Source: Mycolicibacterium sp. CBMA 226 (GTDB lineage: Bacteria; Actinomycetota; Actinomycetes; Mycobacteriales; Mycobacteriaceae). Taken from it: DNA of 64,000 nt. Of the stretch, positions 1 through 8,404 are shown one piece after another. The first letter of the stretch is position 1. Each line of letters starts with the position of its first letter. The DNA lies in NCBI RefSeq assembly GCF_009729075.1, contig NZ_VTGY01000013.1, positions 558,001 through 622,000 of the forward strand, in the 5' to 3' direction. The translations under genes were made by a program, and so were the position numbers. The notes below the pieces were generated by a model. The model saw only the letters and a program-made list of their open reading frames with translations, was not told where the DNA came from and did not search any database.

Positions 1-360
1 GACGGCCAGCTTGCCGTCGCCGAGCACCTTGACCAGGGTGTTCTTACGAACCAGGCCCGCGGCCACCAACTCGTCCACACCGACGGTGCCGCCCTGCGGG
101 AACGCCTTGGCGAGGTCGCCGACGTTCACCACCGCGTACTCCGTGCGGAAGCGGTTGCGGAAGCCCTTGAGCTTCGGCAGACGCATGTGGATCGGCATCT
201 GGCCACCCTCGAACGTCACGGGGACGTTCTTGCGGGCCTTGGTGCCCTTGGTACCGCGACCAGCGGTCTTACCCTTGGAGCCCTCACCACGGCCGACGCG
301 GGTCTTGGCCTTCTTGGACCCCGCAGCCGGCTTCAGGTCGTGCAGCTTGATGACACTCAT
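1..360 (-). CDS. rplO: 50S ribosomal protein L15 (partial, C-terminus outside window)
   Basis: Ribosomal protein L15 of the large subunit; only the first 120 codons lie in the window. The N-terminus [15 protein letters not shown] and the Gly/Lys/Arg-rich stretch that follows ([15 protein letters not shown]) are the classical L15 signature that threads into 23S rRNA. The ATG overlaps the rpmD stop codon by one base (TAATG), so translation is probably coupled. It is the last visible gene of the rpsH-rplF-rplR-rpsE-rpmD-rplO unit. Confidence 0.97.
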   Translation of the reverse strand, partial: MSVIKLHDLKPAAGSKKAKTRVGRGEGSKGKTAGRGTKGTKARKNVPVTFEGGQMPIHMRLPKLKGFRNRFRTEYAVVNVGDLAKAFPQGGTVGVDELVAAGLVRKNTLVKVLGDGKLAV

Positions 361-539
361 TACGCCTCCTCAACGGTGACGAGGTGGTTGACCACCGCGA
401 GCAGACCACGGGTCTGCGCGTTGTCCTCGCGAACGACGGACTGGCGGATCTTGCGCAGTCCCAGCGTCCGCAGGCTTTCGCGCTGCTTCCACCGGGCACC
501 CACGGTGCCACGCACCTGGGTGATCTTCAGTTCAGCCAT
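360..539 (-). CDS. rpmD: 50S ribosomal protein L30
   Basis: A 59-residue protein beginning [20 protein letters not shown] with the L30 core [16 protein letters not shown], the usual size for bacterial L30. It binds 23S rRNA in the large subunit. The stop TAA shares its last base with the rplO ATG, and only two bases separate it from the rpsE stop upstream, so it is tightly packed in the operon. Confidence 0.96.
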   Translation of the reverse strand: MAELKITQVRGTVGARWKQRESLRTLGLRKIRQSVVREDNAQTRGLLAVVNHLVTVEEA

Positions 540-541
540 GT

Positions 542-1210
542 TTATGCCGATCCTTCACGCGCTGCCGATGCGGCCAGCGCTTCTGCCTCACGCCGGGCCC
601 GCAGCATGCCGGCCGGCGCAACATCTTCGATGGGCAGGCCACGACGGGCTGCCACTTCCTCGGGACGCTGAATCATCTTCAACGCGGCAACGGTGGCATG
701 CACCACGTTGATCGCGTTGTCGCTGCCCAGCGACTTGGCGAGGACGTCATGCACGCCGGCGCATTCCAGCACCGCGCGGCAAGCGCCACCGGCGATGACA
801 CCGGTACCCGGGCTGGCCGGACGCAGCATCACGACACCGGCAGCGGCCTCACCCTGAACCGGGTGCACGATGGTCGCGCCGATCAGCGGAACGCGGAAGA
901 AGCTCTTGCGGGCTTCCTCGACGCCCTTGGCGATGGCGGCCGGAACTTCCTTGGCCTTGCCGTAGCCGACGCCCACCATGCCGTGGCCGTCACCGACAAT
1001 CACCAGGGCGGTGAAGCTGAAGCGCCGACCACCCTTGACCACCTTCGAAACGCGGTTGATGGTGACAACGCGCTCGATGTAGTTGCTCTTCTCACCGCGG
1101 TCGTCGCCGCGGCCACGGCCACCGCGGTCATCGCGGCGGCCACGGCCGTCGCGGTCACCACGACCGCCACGGTTGTCCTGCGCCGAAGCGGCGCCAGCCT
1201 GCTCGGCCAT
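542..1210 (-). CDS. rpsE: 30S ribosomal protein S5
   Basis: Small-subunit protein S5, 222 residues from the chosen ATG ([16 protein letters not shown]). The N-terminal 50 residues are a low-complexity Arg/Gly/Asp-rich extension typical of mycobacterial S5. The conserved S5 domain follows ([20 protein letters not shown], then [17 protein letters not shown]). A second ATG lies immediately upstream in frame; the downstream one gives the usual mycobacterial start. S5 takes part in decoding fidelity and is a site of spectinomycin resistance. Confidence 0.96.
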   Translation of the reverse strand: MAEQAGAASAQDNRGGRGDRDGRGRRDDRGGRGRGDDRGEKSNYIERVVTINRVSKVVKGGRRFSFTALVIVGDGHGMVGVGYGKAKEVPAAIAKGVEEARKSFFRVPLIGATIVHPVQGEAAAGVVMLRPASPGTGVIAGGACRAVLECAGVHDVLAKSLGSDNAINVVHATVAALKMIQRPEEVAARRGLPIEDVAPAGMLRARREAEALAASAAREGSA

Positions 1211-1244
1211 CATGCAGTCCTTCCGGTCATCTTCAAGTAAGTCA

Positions 1245-1646
1245 TCAGAACGCCAACCCGCCTTCACGCGCGGCATCGGCGAGAGCGGCGATGCGGCCGC
1301 CGTAGCTGTAGCCACCGCGGTCGAAAACGACCTCGGAGATGCCGGCAGCCTTGGCGCGCTCGGCGATCAGCTGACCCACGCGGGTGCTGACGGCCTTCTT
1401 GTCGCCGTCGACGGCACGCACGTCGGCCTCGATGGACGACGCGGCGGCCAGCGTGGTGCCGGTCAGGTCGTCGATCACCTGAACGTGGATGTGCCGCGAG
1501 GAGCGGTTCACCATCAGACGCGGACGCTCGGACGTGCCGGCGACCTTCTTGCGCAGACGGGCGTGACGACGCAGACGCGCCACCCGACGGGTCTCAGAGA
1601 TGTTCTGACCCAACGGCTTACGCTTGTCAGTCTCAGTGTTAGCCAT
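1245..1646 (-). CDS. rplR: 50S ribosomal protein L18
   Basis: L18 binds 5S rRNA and brings it to the large subunit. The 133-residue protein shows the L18 core [19 protein letters not shown] and HIHVQVIDD, with the C-terminal [20 protein letters not shown] motif. The start [14 protein letters not shown] gives a slightly longer N-terminus than M. tuberculosis L18. It begins two bases after the rplF stop. Confidence 0.96.
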   Translation of the reverse strand: MANTETDKRKPLGQNISETRRVARLRRHARLRKKVAGTSERPRLMVNRSSRHIHVQVIDDLTGTTLAAASSIEADVRAVDGDKKAVSTRVGQLIAERAKAAGISEVVFDRGGYSYGGRIAALADAAREGGLAF

Positions 1647-1648
1647 TG

Positions 1649-2188
1649 CTACTTACCTGTCTTTCCGACCTTGCGGCGGATCTGCTCACCCTCGTAGCGA
1701 ATGCCCTTGCCCTTGTACGGGTCGGGGCGACGCAGGCGGCGGATGACTGCCGAGATCTGGCCGACTTTCTGCTTGTCGATGCCGGACACCGAGAACTTCG
1801 TCGGGGTCTCGACAGCGAACGTGATGCCCTCGGGGGCTTCGATCAGCACCGGGTGGCTGTAGCCGAGCGCGAACTCCAGGTTCGAGCCCTTGGCCTGCAC
1901 GCGGTAACCGACGCCGAAGATCTCCATCTTGGTGGTGTAACCCTGGGTCACACCGGTCACCAGGTTGGCGATCAGGGTGCGGGACAGCCCGTGCAGCGAG
2001 CGGTTACGACGCTCGTCGTTCGGACGGGTCACCACCACGGCGCCCTCGTCGTTGCGCGCCACCTCGATGGGCTCGGCAACGTCCAGCGTCAGGGTGCCCT
2101 TGGGGCCCTTGACCGCGACGTTCTGGCCGTCGATGGTCACATCGACGCCTGCCGGAATGACAACCGGCTGCTTTCCAATACGCGACAT
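1649..2188 (-). CDS. rplF: 50S ribosomal protein L6
   Basis: Large-subunit protein L6, 179 residues, normal length for the family. It has the duplicated L6 fold and the conserved C-terminal signature [14 protein letters not shown], which contacts 23S rRNA near the factor-binding site. It lies between rpsH and rplR in the same operon with spacers of only a few bases. Confidence 0.97.
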   Translation of the reverse strand: MSRIGKQPVVIPAGVDVTIDGQNVAVKGPKGTLTLDVAEPIEVARNDEGAVVVTRPNDERRNRSLHGLSRTLIANLVTGVTQGYTTKMEIFGVGYRVQAKGSNLEFALGYSHPVLIEAPEGITFAVETPTKFSVSGIDKQKVGQISAVIRRLRRPDPYKGKGIRYEGEQIRRKVGKTGK

Positions 2189-2200
2189 GTTTTCTGCCCC

Positions 2201-2599
2201 CTACCAGACGTAAGCGAGGACTTCGCCGCCCACGCCTTGTCGAGCTGCCTGGCGGTCGGTGAGCAGGCCAGTGGACGTGGAGATGATCGCCACGCCAAGG
2301 CCACCCAGCACGCGGGGCAGATTGGTGGATTTCGCGTACACCCGCAGACCGGGCTTCGACACCCGGCGGAGGCCGGCGATGCTGCGCTCGCGGCTCGGGC
2401 CGTACTTGAGGGACACAACGAGGTTCTTGCCCACGCGGGCATCCTCGGTGCGGTAGTCAGTGATGTAACCCTCCTTCTTGAGGATCTCGGCGATGTTCGC
2501 CTTGATCTTCGAGTGGGGCAGGGTCACCTGGTCGTGGTACGCCGAGTTGGCGTTGCGCAGACGTGTCAAGAAGTCTGCGATCGGATCCGTCATTGTCAT
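2201..2599 (-). CDS. rpsH: 30S ribosomal protein S8
   Basis: S8, 132 residues beginning [20 protein letters not shown], almost identical to mycobacterial S8. It binds the central domain of 16S rRNA and in other bacteria is a feedback repressor of this operon. A purine-rich ribosome-binding site (GAAAGG) precedes the ATG. Unlike in compact operons, rpsH is separated from rpsN by a long spacer holding a terminator-like hairpin and its own promoter, so it is probably the first gene of a separate unit. Confidence 0.97.
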   Translation of the reverse strand: MTMTDPIADFLTRLRNANSAYHDQVTLPHSKIKANIAEILKKEGYITDYRTEDARVGKNLVVSLKYGPSRERSIAGLRRVSKPGLRVYAKSTNLPRVLGGLGVAIISTSTGLLTDRQAARQGVGGEVLAYVW

Positions 2600-2818
2600 G
2601 ACAGCGTTGATCAACCTTTCTCGCTGCGGTTCCCATACATCACGCCCGTGCTGGTCCCACCTCTCGGTGGCTCGGCACGTCACATCGTGGGCCTGCTACG
2701 AAGTGTTTTCCCTTATCTGACCGAGTGCGGTCAGGGGCCGTGCATCAGCAGTGCAATCCAGCTTCAGAAGGCACATGCCGATCGGCCATTGGACGAAAAC
2801 GCCCATGGCAACCTGCCC

Positions 2819-2847
2819 AGTGTAGACAATGCGCAGCTCAGGGCCAA
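2819..2847 (-). promoter_or_regulatory. candidate promoter of the rpsH-rplO unit
   Basis: On the minus strand a -35 TTGGCC (2842-2847) and a -10 TACACT (2819-2824) are separated by exactly 17 bases. The -35 sits in the context GCGGATTTGG, and GGTTGCC begins six bases after the -10. Both extensions recur at the rpsJ and rplN promoters, which strengthens the call. The predicted start near 2812 gives a leader of about 210 bases. Confidence 0.65.
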
Positions 2848-2969
2848 ATCCGCCCGAGGCAGGGGCTTCCCATGACGAATATGCGACCGGACCGGTGGAT
2901 TGCCGCGCAGATTCTGGCGAGTGCCTGCGGTTTTTGCGCTCAAGGGACGCCCGACAGCCCGAAAACGTC

Positions 2970-3016
2970 CCTGGCTTCAATCACGAGAGCTGCGGTGCCT
3001 GGTGATTGAAGCCAGG
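2970..3016. repeat. perfect 15-base inverted repeat with 17-base loop
   Basis: Left arm CCTGGCTTCAATCAC (2970-2984) and right arm GTGATTGAAGCCAGG (3002-3016) are exact reverse complements. It lies between the rpsN terminator and the rpsH promoter. Read on the minus strand it is followed by GACGTTTTC, so it may be a second, weaker terminator or an RNA-processing hairpin. Confidence 0.6.
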
Positions 3017-3114
3017 CATTTTCCCGGCCCGGGCGGCTGTCCGGCCCGGGCGCGCGACGTCCGTCGCAAGATCGTGCGGCGCGATGTGGGTGCACATGCG
3101 ACGGGCAGAACGCA

Positions 3115-3149
3115 AAAGCCGCCCCGGTCACGAGGACCGGGGCGGCTTT
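3115..3149. terminator. bidirectional intrinsic terminator after rpsN
   Basis: Perfect 15-base stem: AAAGCCGCCCCGGTC (3115-3129) pairs with GACCGGGGCGGCTTT (3135-3149) around a 5-base loop. The T-ending arm gives a U-run in both directions. It starts 26 bases downstream of the rpsN stop and should end the rplN-rplX-rplE-rpsN transcript. Confidence 0.85.
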
Positions 3150-3174
3150 CTACAGCGTCATGAGACGGGCAGAG

Positions 3175-3360
3175 TCACCAGCTGGACTTCTGCACGCCGG
3201 GCAGCTCGCCGGCGTGGGCCATCTCCCGCAGGCAGATTCGGCACAGGCCGAACTTGCGGAACACCGAGTGCGGGCGACCGCACTTGTTGCAGCGGGTGTA
3301 GCCACGCACCGCGAACTTCGGCTTCTTGTTGGCCTTGTTGACCAGAGCCTTCTTTGCCAT
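3175..3360 (-). CDS. rpsN: 30S ribosomal protein S14 (zinc-binding type)
   Basis: S14 of 61 residues, the short zinc-ribbon form. Two CxxC pairs are visible (C24/C27 in TRCNKCGR and C40/C43 in GLCRICLR), so this is the zinc-dependent C+ paralogue; mycobacteria also carry a longer C- form elsewhere for zinc limitation. It follows rplE after two bases and is followed by a strong terminator. Confidence 0.96.
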   Translation of the reverse strand: MAKKALVNKANKKPKFAVRGYTRCNKCGRPHSVFRKFGLCRICLREMAHAGELPGVQKSSW

Positions 3361-3362
3361 TG

Positions 3363-3926
3363 TCAGTTCTCCTTGAACGGGAAGCCCAGGGCCCGCAGCA
3401 ACGCACGGCCTTCGTCGTCAGTGGTGGCCGAGGTGACGACCGTGATGTCCATGCCGCGGGGGCGGTCGATCGAGTCGACGTCGATCTCGTGGAACATCGA
3501 CTGCTCGTTGAGGCCGAAGGTGTAGTTGCCGCTGCCGTCGAACTGCTTGGCCGACAGACCGCGGAAGTCGCGGATACGGGGCAGTGCGATGGAGATCAGG
3601 CGGTCCAGGAACTCCCACATGCGGTCGCCACGCAGGGTGACGCGGCAGCCGATCGGCATGCCCTCACGCAGCTTGAACTGCGCGATGGACTTGCGGGCCT
3701 TGCGGATTTCCGGCTTCTGACCGGTGATCAGCGTCAGGTCGTTGACCGCGCCGTTGATCAGCTTGGCGTCGCGGGCGGCGTCACCGACACCCATGTTGAC
3801 GACAACCTTGACCACGCCGGGGATCTGCATGACGTTGGCGTAGTTGAATTCATTGTTGAGCGCGTCGCGGATCTCTTCGCGGTAGCGCGTCTTCAGCCGG
3901 GGCTGAGTCTTTTCCACTGTGGTCAT
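3363..3926 (-). CDS. rplE: 50S ribosomal protein L5
   Basis: L5, 187 residues from [19 protein letters not shown], the same size as M. tuberculosis L5. It contacts 5S rRNA and the P-site tRNA. The L5 signature [15 protein letters not shown] and a C-terminal domain ending ALGFPFKEN are present. Longer in-frame starts exist upstream but would overlap rplX, so the ATG just after the rplX stop was chosen. Confidence 0.96.
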   Translation of the reverse strand: MTTVEKTQPRLKTRYREEIRDALNNEFNYANVMQIPGVVKVVVNMGVGDAARDAKLINGAVNDLTLITGQKPEIRKARKSIAQFKLREGMPIGCRVTLRGDRMWEFLDRLISIALPRIRDFRGLSAKQFDGSGNYTFGLNEQSMFHEIDVDSIDRPRGMDITVVTSATTDDEGRALLRALGFPFKEN

Positions 3927-3927
3927 C

Positions 3928-4245
3928 TCAGATGTCCTTGCCGTTGCGCTTCGAGATACGGACCTTCTTGCCGCTCTCCTCATCGACGCGGTAGCCGATG
4001 CGGGTCGCGTTGCCGTCGGAGTCGACCACCATCACGTTCGAAACGTGGATCGGCGCCTCCTGGGTGACGATGCCACCCGACGATGCACCGCGCTCGTTCT
4101 GAGACTGCGCAGTGTGCTTCTTGATCCGGTTGACGCCCTCAACGAGCACCTTGTTGCGGGTCGGGTAGGCCTCGATGACCTTGCCCTTGGCACCCTTGTC
4201 CTTGCCGGCGATGACCAGCACGGTGTCGCCCTTGTGCACCTTCAT
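3928..4245 (-). CDS. rplX: 50S ribosomal protein L24
   Basis: L24, 105 residues, beginning [21 protein letters not shown], the KOW motif that initiates large-subunit assembly. The ATG overlaps the rplN stop (TGATG), indicating coupling; an adjacent in-frame GTG one codon upstream is less likely. The C-terminus [10 protein letters not shown] is typical of actinobacterial L24. Confidence 0.96.
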   Translation of the reverse strand: MKVHKGDTVLVIAGKDKGAKGKVIEAYPTRNKVLVEGVNRIKKHTAQSQNERGASSGGIVTQEAPIHVSNVMVVDSDGNATRIGYRVDEESGKKVRISKRNGKDI

Positions 4246-4613
4246 CACAAAACCTCCGGGGCCAGCGAGACGATCTTCATGAACTTCTTCTCGCGCAGTT
4301 CGCGACCGACCGGCCCGAAGATGCGGGTACCGCGGGGGTCATTGTCGTTCTTGATGATAACGGCGGCGTTCTCGTCGAACTTGATGTAACTGCCGTCCGG
4401 CCGACGGCGCTCCTTGACGGTGCGCACGACGACGGCCTTGACCACGTCACCACGCTTGACGTTGCCGCCGGGGATGGCGTCCTTGACGGTCGCCACGATG
4501 ATGTCGCCGATGCCGGCGTAGCGCCGCGACGAGCCACCGAGCACGCGGATGCAAAGGATTTCCTTTGCGCCCGTGTTGTCGGCGACCTTGAGTCGCGATT
4601 CCTGCTGAATCAC
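4245..4613 (-). CDS. rplN: 50S ribosomal protein L14
   Basis: L14, 122 residues, starting with GTG ([18 protein letters not shown]). A CAGGAG ribosome-binding site lies five bases upstream, which decides this start over an upstream ATG. It contains the L14 signature region [18 protein letters not shown]. It is the first gene of the rplN-rplX-rplE-rpsN unit, preceded by its own promoter rather than directly by rpsQ. Confidence 0.97.
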   Translation of the reverse strand: MIQQESRLKVADNTGAKEILCIRVLGGSSRRYAGIGDIIVATVKDAIPGGNVKRGDVVKAVVVRTVKERRRPDGSYIKFDENAAVIIKNDNDPRGTRIFGPVGRELREKKFMKIVSLAPEVL

Positions 4614-4766
4614 TCGATCTCCTGACCTGGGTTTTGTATGCACGCCAGATACCGACCTGGACGTGCGCGGTCTTGTTGTCCAAAGGCACTCGGGGTCACG
4701 GTGATGAGCGCTCGCGCGAAGAACATCACACTGAAGTGACCCAGGTCTGCCCTGGGCAACCCCTAC

Positions 4767-4795
4767 ATACTAGGCGAGCAGCGAGAACGCTCCAA
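4767..4795 (-). promoter_or_regulatory. candidate promoter of the rplN-rpsN unit
   Basis: Minus strand: -35 TTGGAG (4790-4795), 17-base spacer, -10 TAGTAT (4767-4772). The -35 is preceded by GCGAT, and GGTTGCC starts six bases past the -10, the same layout as the rpsJ and rpsH promoters. The predicted leader is about 148 bases and begins with a small hairpin (CCCAGG/CCTGGG, 4740-4756). Confidence 0.7.
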
Positions 4796-4839
4796 ATCGC
4801 TGCTTTTCTCCCCGCGAGCGGTCTGCAGCGGCCGAGATC

Positions 4840-4882
4840 GACGAAATGGTCGCTGCCAATCGATGGCAACGACCATTTCGTC
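4840..4882. terminator. 19-base inverted repeat after the exporter gene
   Basis: GACGAAATGGTCG-c-TGCCA (4840-4858) pairs with TGGCA-a-CGACCATTTCGTC (4864-4882), one mismatch, 5-base loop. It starts 16 bases beyond the exporter stop codon and 45 bases before the rplN -35. It has no U-run, as is common for mycobacterial hairpin terminators, and probably insulates rplN from the upstream island. Confidence 0.6.
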
Positions 4883-4898
4883 CAACTCGCGACTCGAA

Positions 4899-6035
4899 TC
4901 AGGCGCCGACGCCCCAGCCCAGCACTCGCGAGGTGAGCAGCACGAGGCCGAGCGACACGACAGCGACGACCACCAGGCCGATCACCGCGACGACGAGCGG
5001 CCGCCAGCCCGTGCGGGCGATCTGCCGGATGTCGGTGGACAGCCCCACGCCGGCAAAGGTGAGCAGGAATGCCCACTTGGACAGGGCGGCGAGGTTCGCC
5101 ACCTGCCCCTTGCTGAGTAGGCCTGCGGTGACGACGGCCGAGACAGCGAGGAACCCGAGCACGAACTTCGGGAACTTCTCCCAGACGAACGCGGCCTTGG
5201 CCTTGAGGCCGGGGGCCACGGCGTCGGCCTCTCCCCTGGCGGCCCAGTAAATGGCGAAGCCCAGGACGACGAAGCCGATCAGCGCATTGCGCACCGACTT
5301 CACCAGCACCGCGATCTTGCCGGCCTCGTCCGAGAAGAGGTAGCCAGTGGCGGTGGTTTCGGCGGTGTTGTCGACTGCCAGGCCTGCCCACAGTCCGAAC
5401 TCGTGGTCGGTCAGCCCAATGGCGTGACCCAAGGGTGGCAGCACGAACAGCGCCACCGCCCCGAGGGCCAGGATGGAGGCAATCGCGTAGCTGACGTCCG
5501 AATTACGCGCCCGGATGGCACCTTTGGAGGCGATGATCGCCGACACCCCGCAGATCGACGTCCCGATCGCCAACAGCGAACCGAGCTTGCCCGACAGCCC
5601 GAACCAGCGGGCCGCGGCGATGATGATCGCGCCCGCGACGGTCATGTCGACCAGGATCTGGACCAGGCTCAGCCCACCGAGCTTGAAGACATCGCCGAGC
5701 ACGAACCTCGATCCCAGCAGCACGATGCCGAGCTTGAGCCAGAATTCGTAGGTACCGACACCCGGACGGAAAACCCGATGTAGGCCAACGGTATTGGTGA
5801 TCACCAGCCCGAAAACAATGGCCCACAACACGTACTCGATGTCGGGCACGTGCCAGTGCTGATGCTTGGCCAGGCTCAACCAGCCGATTTCGGCATACTT
5901 GCCGGCCAGCCCCACTGCAGCCAAAAGCAGCAGGCCCGGCAGGTAGTCGACGAATCGCCGGGCACCGGTGTGCGCTTCGTCTTCGGCGAGTTCGACCGCG
6001 TCCGCGGTCGCGGTATGCCCTTCTTCCACCGTCAC
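4899..6035 (-). CDS. putative sulfate exporter family membrane protein (YeiH/UPF0324)
   Basis: A polytopic membrane protein of 378 residues with about ten hydrophobic segments (for example [19 protein letters not shown] and [20 protein letters not shown]). It matches the conserved hypothetical 698 family, whose members are annotated as putative sulfate exporters; transport has been little tested. The N-terminal 25 residues are acidic and cytosolic. The start is GTG, four bases after the stop of a 41-codon small membrane protein gene, so the two are probably one operon. An arylsulfatase and its activating enzyme lie nearby, suggesting a link to sulfate handling, which is inference. Confidence 0.8.
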   Translation of the reverse strand: MTVEEGHTATADAVELAEDEAHTGARRFVDYLPGLLLLAAVGLAGKYAEIGWLSLAKHQHWHVPDIEYVLWAIVFGLVITNTVGLHRVFRPGVGTYEFWLKLGIVLLGSRFVLGDVFKLGGLSLVQILVDMTVAGAIIIAAARWFGLSGKLGSLLAIGTSICGVSAIIASKGAIRARNSDVSYAIASILALGAVALFVLPPLGHAIGLTDHEFGLWAGLAVDNTAETTATGYLFSDEAGKIAVLVKSVRNALIGFVVLGFAIYWAARGEADAVAPGLKAKAAFVWEKFPKFVLGFLAVSAVVTAGLLSKGQVANLAALSKWAFLLTFAGVGLSTDIRQIARTGWRPLVVAVIGLVVVAVVSLGLVLLTSRVLGWGVGA

Positions 6036-6039
6036 GGCG

Positions 6040-6165
6040 TCACCAACCGATCTTCGGCAGTAGCCCGGCGACGGCCAAAACCGTCACGGCAAGGCCGATG
6101 ATCGTTGCCCACCAATCGGTTCCGATACGGCCAACCCGGCCGCCGACCGCTCCTGATTCGGTCAT
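6040..6165 (-). CDS. 41-residue single-span membrane microprotein
   Basis: Small open frame encoding 41 residues: a charged N-terminal segment, then [20 protein letters not shown] as one transmembrane helix, then KIGW. An AGGGGAG ribosome-binding site lies a few bases before the ATG, and the stop is four bases from the GTG of the exporter. Size, hydrophobicity, spacing and Shine-Dalgarno together support a real gene, perhaps an accessory subunit of the exporter. I do not recognise a named family. Confidence 0.65.
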   Translation of the reverse strand: MTESGAVGGRVGRIGTDWWATIIGLAVTVLAVAGLLPKIGW

Positions 6166-6300
6166 CACACTCCCCTGTCGTCTGTCGTCAGGCTCATGGT
6201 GAGGCAACCCAGGTCAACTTCACAGGAATGGAATCGTGCTGAATCTGAGTCTCCTACCCCCGCGGGGAATAGACCGGGTGGTTGCGGAGCTGACTTCATT

Positions 6301-6765
6301 GTGGTTCAGAAGCCCGACACCGAGACACTCAAGGCGTTGAACGGCGATATCACCGAGAAGTTTCGCGCCAATGCCGGCCAGGTGGGCGGGCGATTCGAAG
6401 GTCACGAGCTTTTGCTGCTCACCACAATCGGCGCGAAGTCGGGCAGGCCTCGCGTTTCGCCGCTCGTGGTGTTTCGCGTCGACGGCAAGCTGCTGATCGT
6501 CGCCGGTTACGGTGGGGCGGACGTCATTCCGGCGTGGGTACACAACCTGCGGGCCAACCCGCAGGCGCACGTCGAGCTCCCGACCGGCTCATTTCATGTC
6601 GTCGCGCGCGAGCTCGACCCGACTGAACGCGACACGGTCATTCCCAAGATCAACGCAACCACGCCTGCGTTCGCCTACGCGAACTACCAATCACAAACCG
6701 CCCGCACCATCCCGATATTCGAGTTGATGGCGGACGAATCATCGGGGGCACCGGCGACGTCCTGA
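6301..6765 (+). CDS. nitroreductase/quinone-reductase family protein (DDN-like, F420-binding type)
   Basis: A 154-residue protein from a GTG start (VVQKPDTETLKALNGDITEKF). It has the features of the deazaflavin-dependent nitroreductase (DDN/Fqr) family: a short split beta-barrel with LLLLTTIGAKSGRPRVSPL, the stretch contacting F420, then GGADVIPAWVHNLRANPQ. The family uses reduced coenzyme F420 to reduce quinones or activate nitro drugs. The same frame is open further upstream, but the GTG with a GGAG 11 bases before it fits family length. It is one of few plus-strand genes in the island. Confidence 0.8.
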   Translation: MVQKPDTETLKALNGDITEKFRANAGQVGGRFEGHELLLLTTIGAKSGRPRVSPLVVFRVDGKLLIVAGYGGADVIPAWVHNLRANPQAHVELPTGSFHVVARELDPTERDTVIPKINATTPAFAYANYQSQTARTIPIFELMADESSGAPATS

Positions 6766-6780
6766 CCGGCGGTTCGGGCG

Positions 6781-7644
6781 TCAGAGCACGCAGCGGAAGC
6801 CGATATGGGTGGTCGCACTGTCCTGTGACTGTGGCGACCGGGCGGCCGGGCGGTACCGGTGGCAGTACTCGGGGGCGCAGAGGTGCGAGCCGCCTTTGAG
6901 CGCATGGGTGACGGTCGGGTCCGGTTCCGCGGGCGGGCAGCATGCGGGAGCCTGCGGCGCCGGGCCGGAGAACGGTGTCGTGGTCCATTCCCAGACGTTG
7001 CCGATCATGTCGGCCAGACCGAATCCGTTGCGCGGGAACGTTCCGACGGGCGAGGTGCCGACCCAGCCCAGCGCACCGGCGTTCTGGTACGGAAACCGCC
7101 CCTGCCAGGTATTGGCCATCAGCCGACCTTCGGGGGCGACGTCGTCACCCCAGGCGTAGGTGGTGTCGGTGCCGCCGCGCGCGGCGTACTCCCATTGCAT
7201 TTCGTCGGGCAGGCGCCGTCCGGCCCAGTGCGCGTAGGCCAGCGCGTCGGTGTAGGCGACCTGGACGACAGGGTGATCGGCCCGGTCCGCCCAGCTGCTC
7301 CCGTGCCCGAACGGACGGCGCCAGCACGCGCCCGGCGCCCAGTCCCACCATTGGCGCCAGTCCCGCAGGTTGACCGGACCAGCGGTCGGCCGGAACACCA
7401 AGGCGCCCGGAACCAGATCCTCTTCTACTACCCCGGGATACAGCGCCGGATCCATCGGTCGCTCCGCCACGGTCAGATAGCCGGTCTCCGAGACGAATTC
7501 GGCGAACTGCGCGTTGGTGACGGGGTGCTCTTCGATGGCAAATGCCGCGACCGAGACCGTCCGCAGCGGTCGTTCCTCGGGGTAGAAATTGTTCGACCCC
7601 ATCGGAAACTCCCCACCGGGCAGTTCGATCAGATCGGTCAACAC
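6781..7644 (-). CDS. formylglycine-generating enzyme (sulfatase-activating)
   Basis: Equivalent of M. tuberculosis Rv0712. It oxidises the active-site cysteine of sulfatases to formylglycine in the cytoplasm before export. The 287-residue protein has the FGE fold: VLTDLIELPGGEFPMGS at the start, HPVTNAQFAEFV, GNVWEWTTTPF, and near the C-terminus GGSHLCAPEYCHRYRPAARS with the two catalytic cysteines C256 and C261. The GTG start was chosen because it lies just beyond the lipoprotein stop; longer frames would overlap that gene. The substrate is surely the neighbouring AtsA. Confidence 0.92.
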   Translation of the reverse strand: MLTDLIELPGGEFPMGSNNFYPEERPLRTVSVAAFAIEEHPVTNAQFAEFVSETGYLTVAERPMDPALYPGVVEEDLVPGALVFRPTAGPVNLRDWRQWWDWAPGACWRRPFGHGSSWADRADHPVVQVAYTDALAYAHWAGRRLPDEMQWEYAARGGTDTTYAWGDDVAPEGRLMANTWQGRFPYQNAGALGWVGTSPVGTFPRNGFGLADMIGNVWEWTTTPFSGPAPQAPACCPPAEPDPTVTHALKGGSHLCAPEYCHRYRPAARSPQSQDSATTHIGFRCVL

Positions 7645-7670
7645 GAGTTCCAGCGTAGCGGGGGTGCCGC

Positions 7671-8396
7671 TCAGCCCAGCCGAATGCCGAAGTCCCCCAG
7701 TAGGACCGGCTTGGCCGCATCGAGCCCCTTCGAACCCGTGGGGCCCTGCAACTGCAGCGCGACCAGGTAGTCGCCGGTGTTCGTCCACACGTGCACGATG
7801 CGGTCGGCGTAATCACTGCCGGAACCCGGCTTGTCGCCCAGCGTACCCATCAGCTTCTGCCCGCTGTAGCCGCACAATTCGGCCGGCAGGATGCTGAGGC
7901 TGTTGAATTCGTGTCCCGCCGTCCGCGCATCGGCGTACTGCCGGAAGGCGGCCGCGGCATCCTGTGTGGTCGGAGTGATCTTCACGGTGCCGGTCAGGCC
8001 GTCGGGCCCGGTCAGGTTGAGCGCGACATCACCGGACGGCGGTGCCCCCTGGCTGAATCCGTCGGGCACGGCGACCACGACAGTCGGCGAACCGGGCGAA
8101 CCCGTGGTCGCCGTCAATGTCTGAGCCGGCGGGCTCGGCGGATCACACGTCTGGTCCCCCGCCGCAACGGGACGTTTGGTGGTCTCGACCACCCCGTACA
8201 CCGGCAGGTCGGGCATCGTCGACCCCGATGGAGACGCCGCCGACGTTGACGAGGCGGCAGGCGCACTCGCGGCAGCGGTCGTGGTGCTATCGGACTTCGT
8301 TGTGCCGGCGGACGTCTCGCCACTGTTGCCGCCACAGCCGGCCAGCAGGGCAGCCCCTGACACCACGGTGACGCACCGGATGATCGCTCCCGTCAT
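7671..8396 (-). CDS. putative lipoprotein (LpqN/LpqT-like)
   Basis: A 241-residue exported lipoprotein. The signal peptide MTGAIIRCVTVVSGAALLAG ends at a lipobox with Cys21, followed by a Ser/Thr/Ala-rich linker of about 50 residues. The C-terminal part (VVVAVPDGFSQG, AAAFRQYADAR, LPAELCGYSGQKLMGTLGD) resembles the mycobacterial LpqN family; this assignment is tentative. It lies between atsA and the FGE gene with 8- and 26-base gaps, so it is in the sulfatase operon, perhaps as a surface partner. Confidence 0.75.
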   Translation of the reverse strand: MTGAIIRCVTVVSGAALLAGCGGNSGETSAGTTKSDSTTTAAASAPAASSTSAASPSGSTMPDLPVYGVVETTKRPVAAGDQTCDPPSPPAQTLTATTGSPGSPTVVVAVPDGFSQGAPPSGDVALNLTGPDGLTGTVKITPTTQDAAAAFRQYADARTAGHEFNSLSILPAELCGYSGQKLMGTLGDKPGSGSDYADRIVHVWTNTGDYLVALQLQGPTGSKGLDAAKPVLLGDFGIRLG

Positions 8397-8404
8397 CGTG
8401 GCCC

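Larger units (their letters stand above)
2600..3174. other. 575-base non-coding spacer between rpsN and rpsH
   Basis: No coding region is credible here. Read on the minus strand it holds, in order: a strong G+C hairpin just after rpsN (terminator), a pair of CG-rich repeats (CCGGCCCGGGCG, twice), a perfect 15-base inverted repeat, a promoter-like element, a small inverted repeat (CTGACC/GGTCAG around 2717-2734), and a leader of about 210 bases before rpsH. The spacer effectively divides the spc operon. Confidence 0.7.

Noticed and set aside
6195..6240. GGTTGCC on the minus strand upstream of the microprotein gene
   Set aside because: No -10 lies at the required distance, so it is not counted with the ribosomal promoter module.
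7645..7788. N-terminal extension of the formylglycine-generating enzyme
   Set aside because: It would overlap the lipoprotein gene and precedes the conserved LTDLIELPGG start; the GTG at 7644 is preferred.
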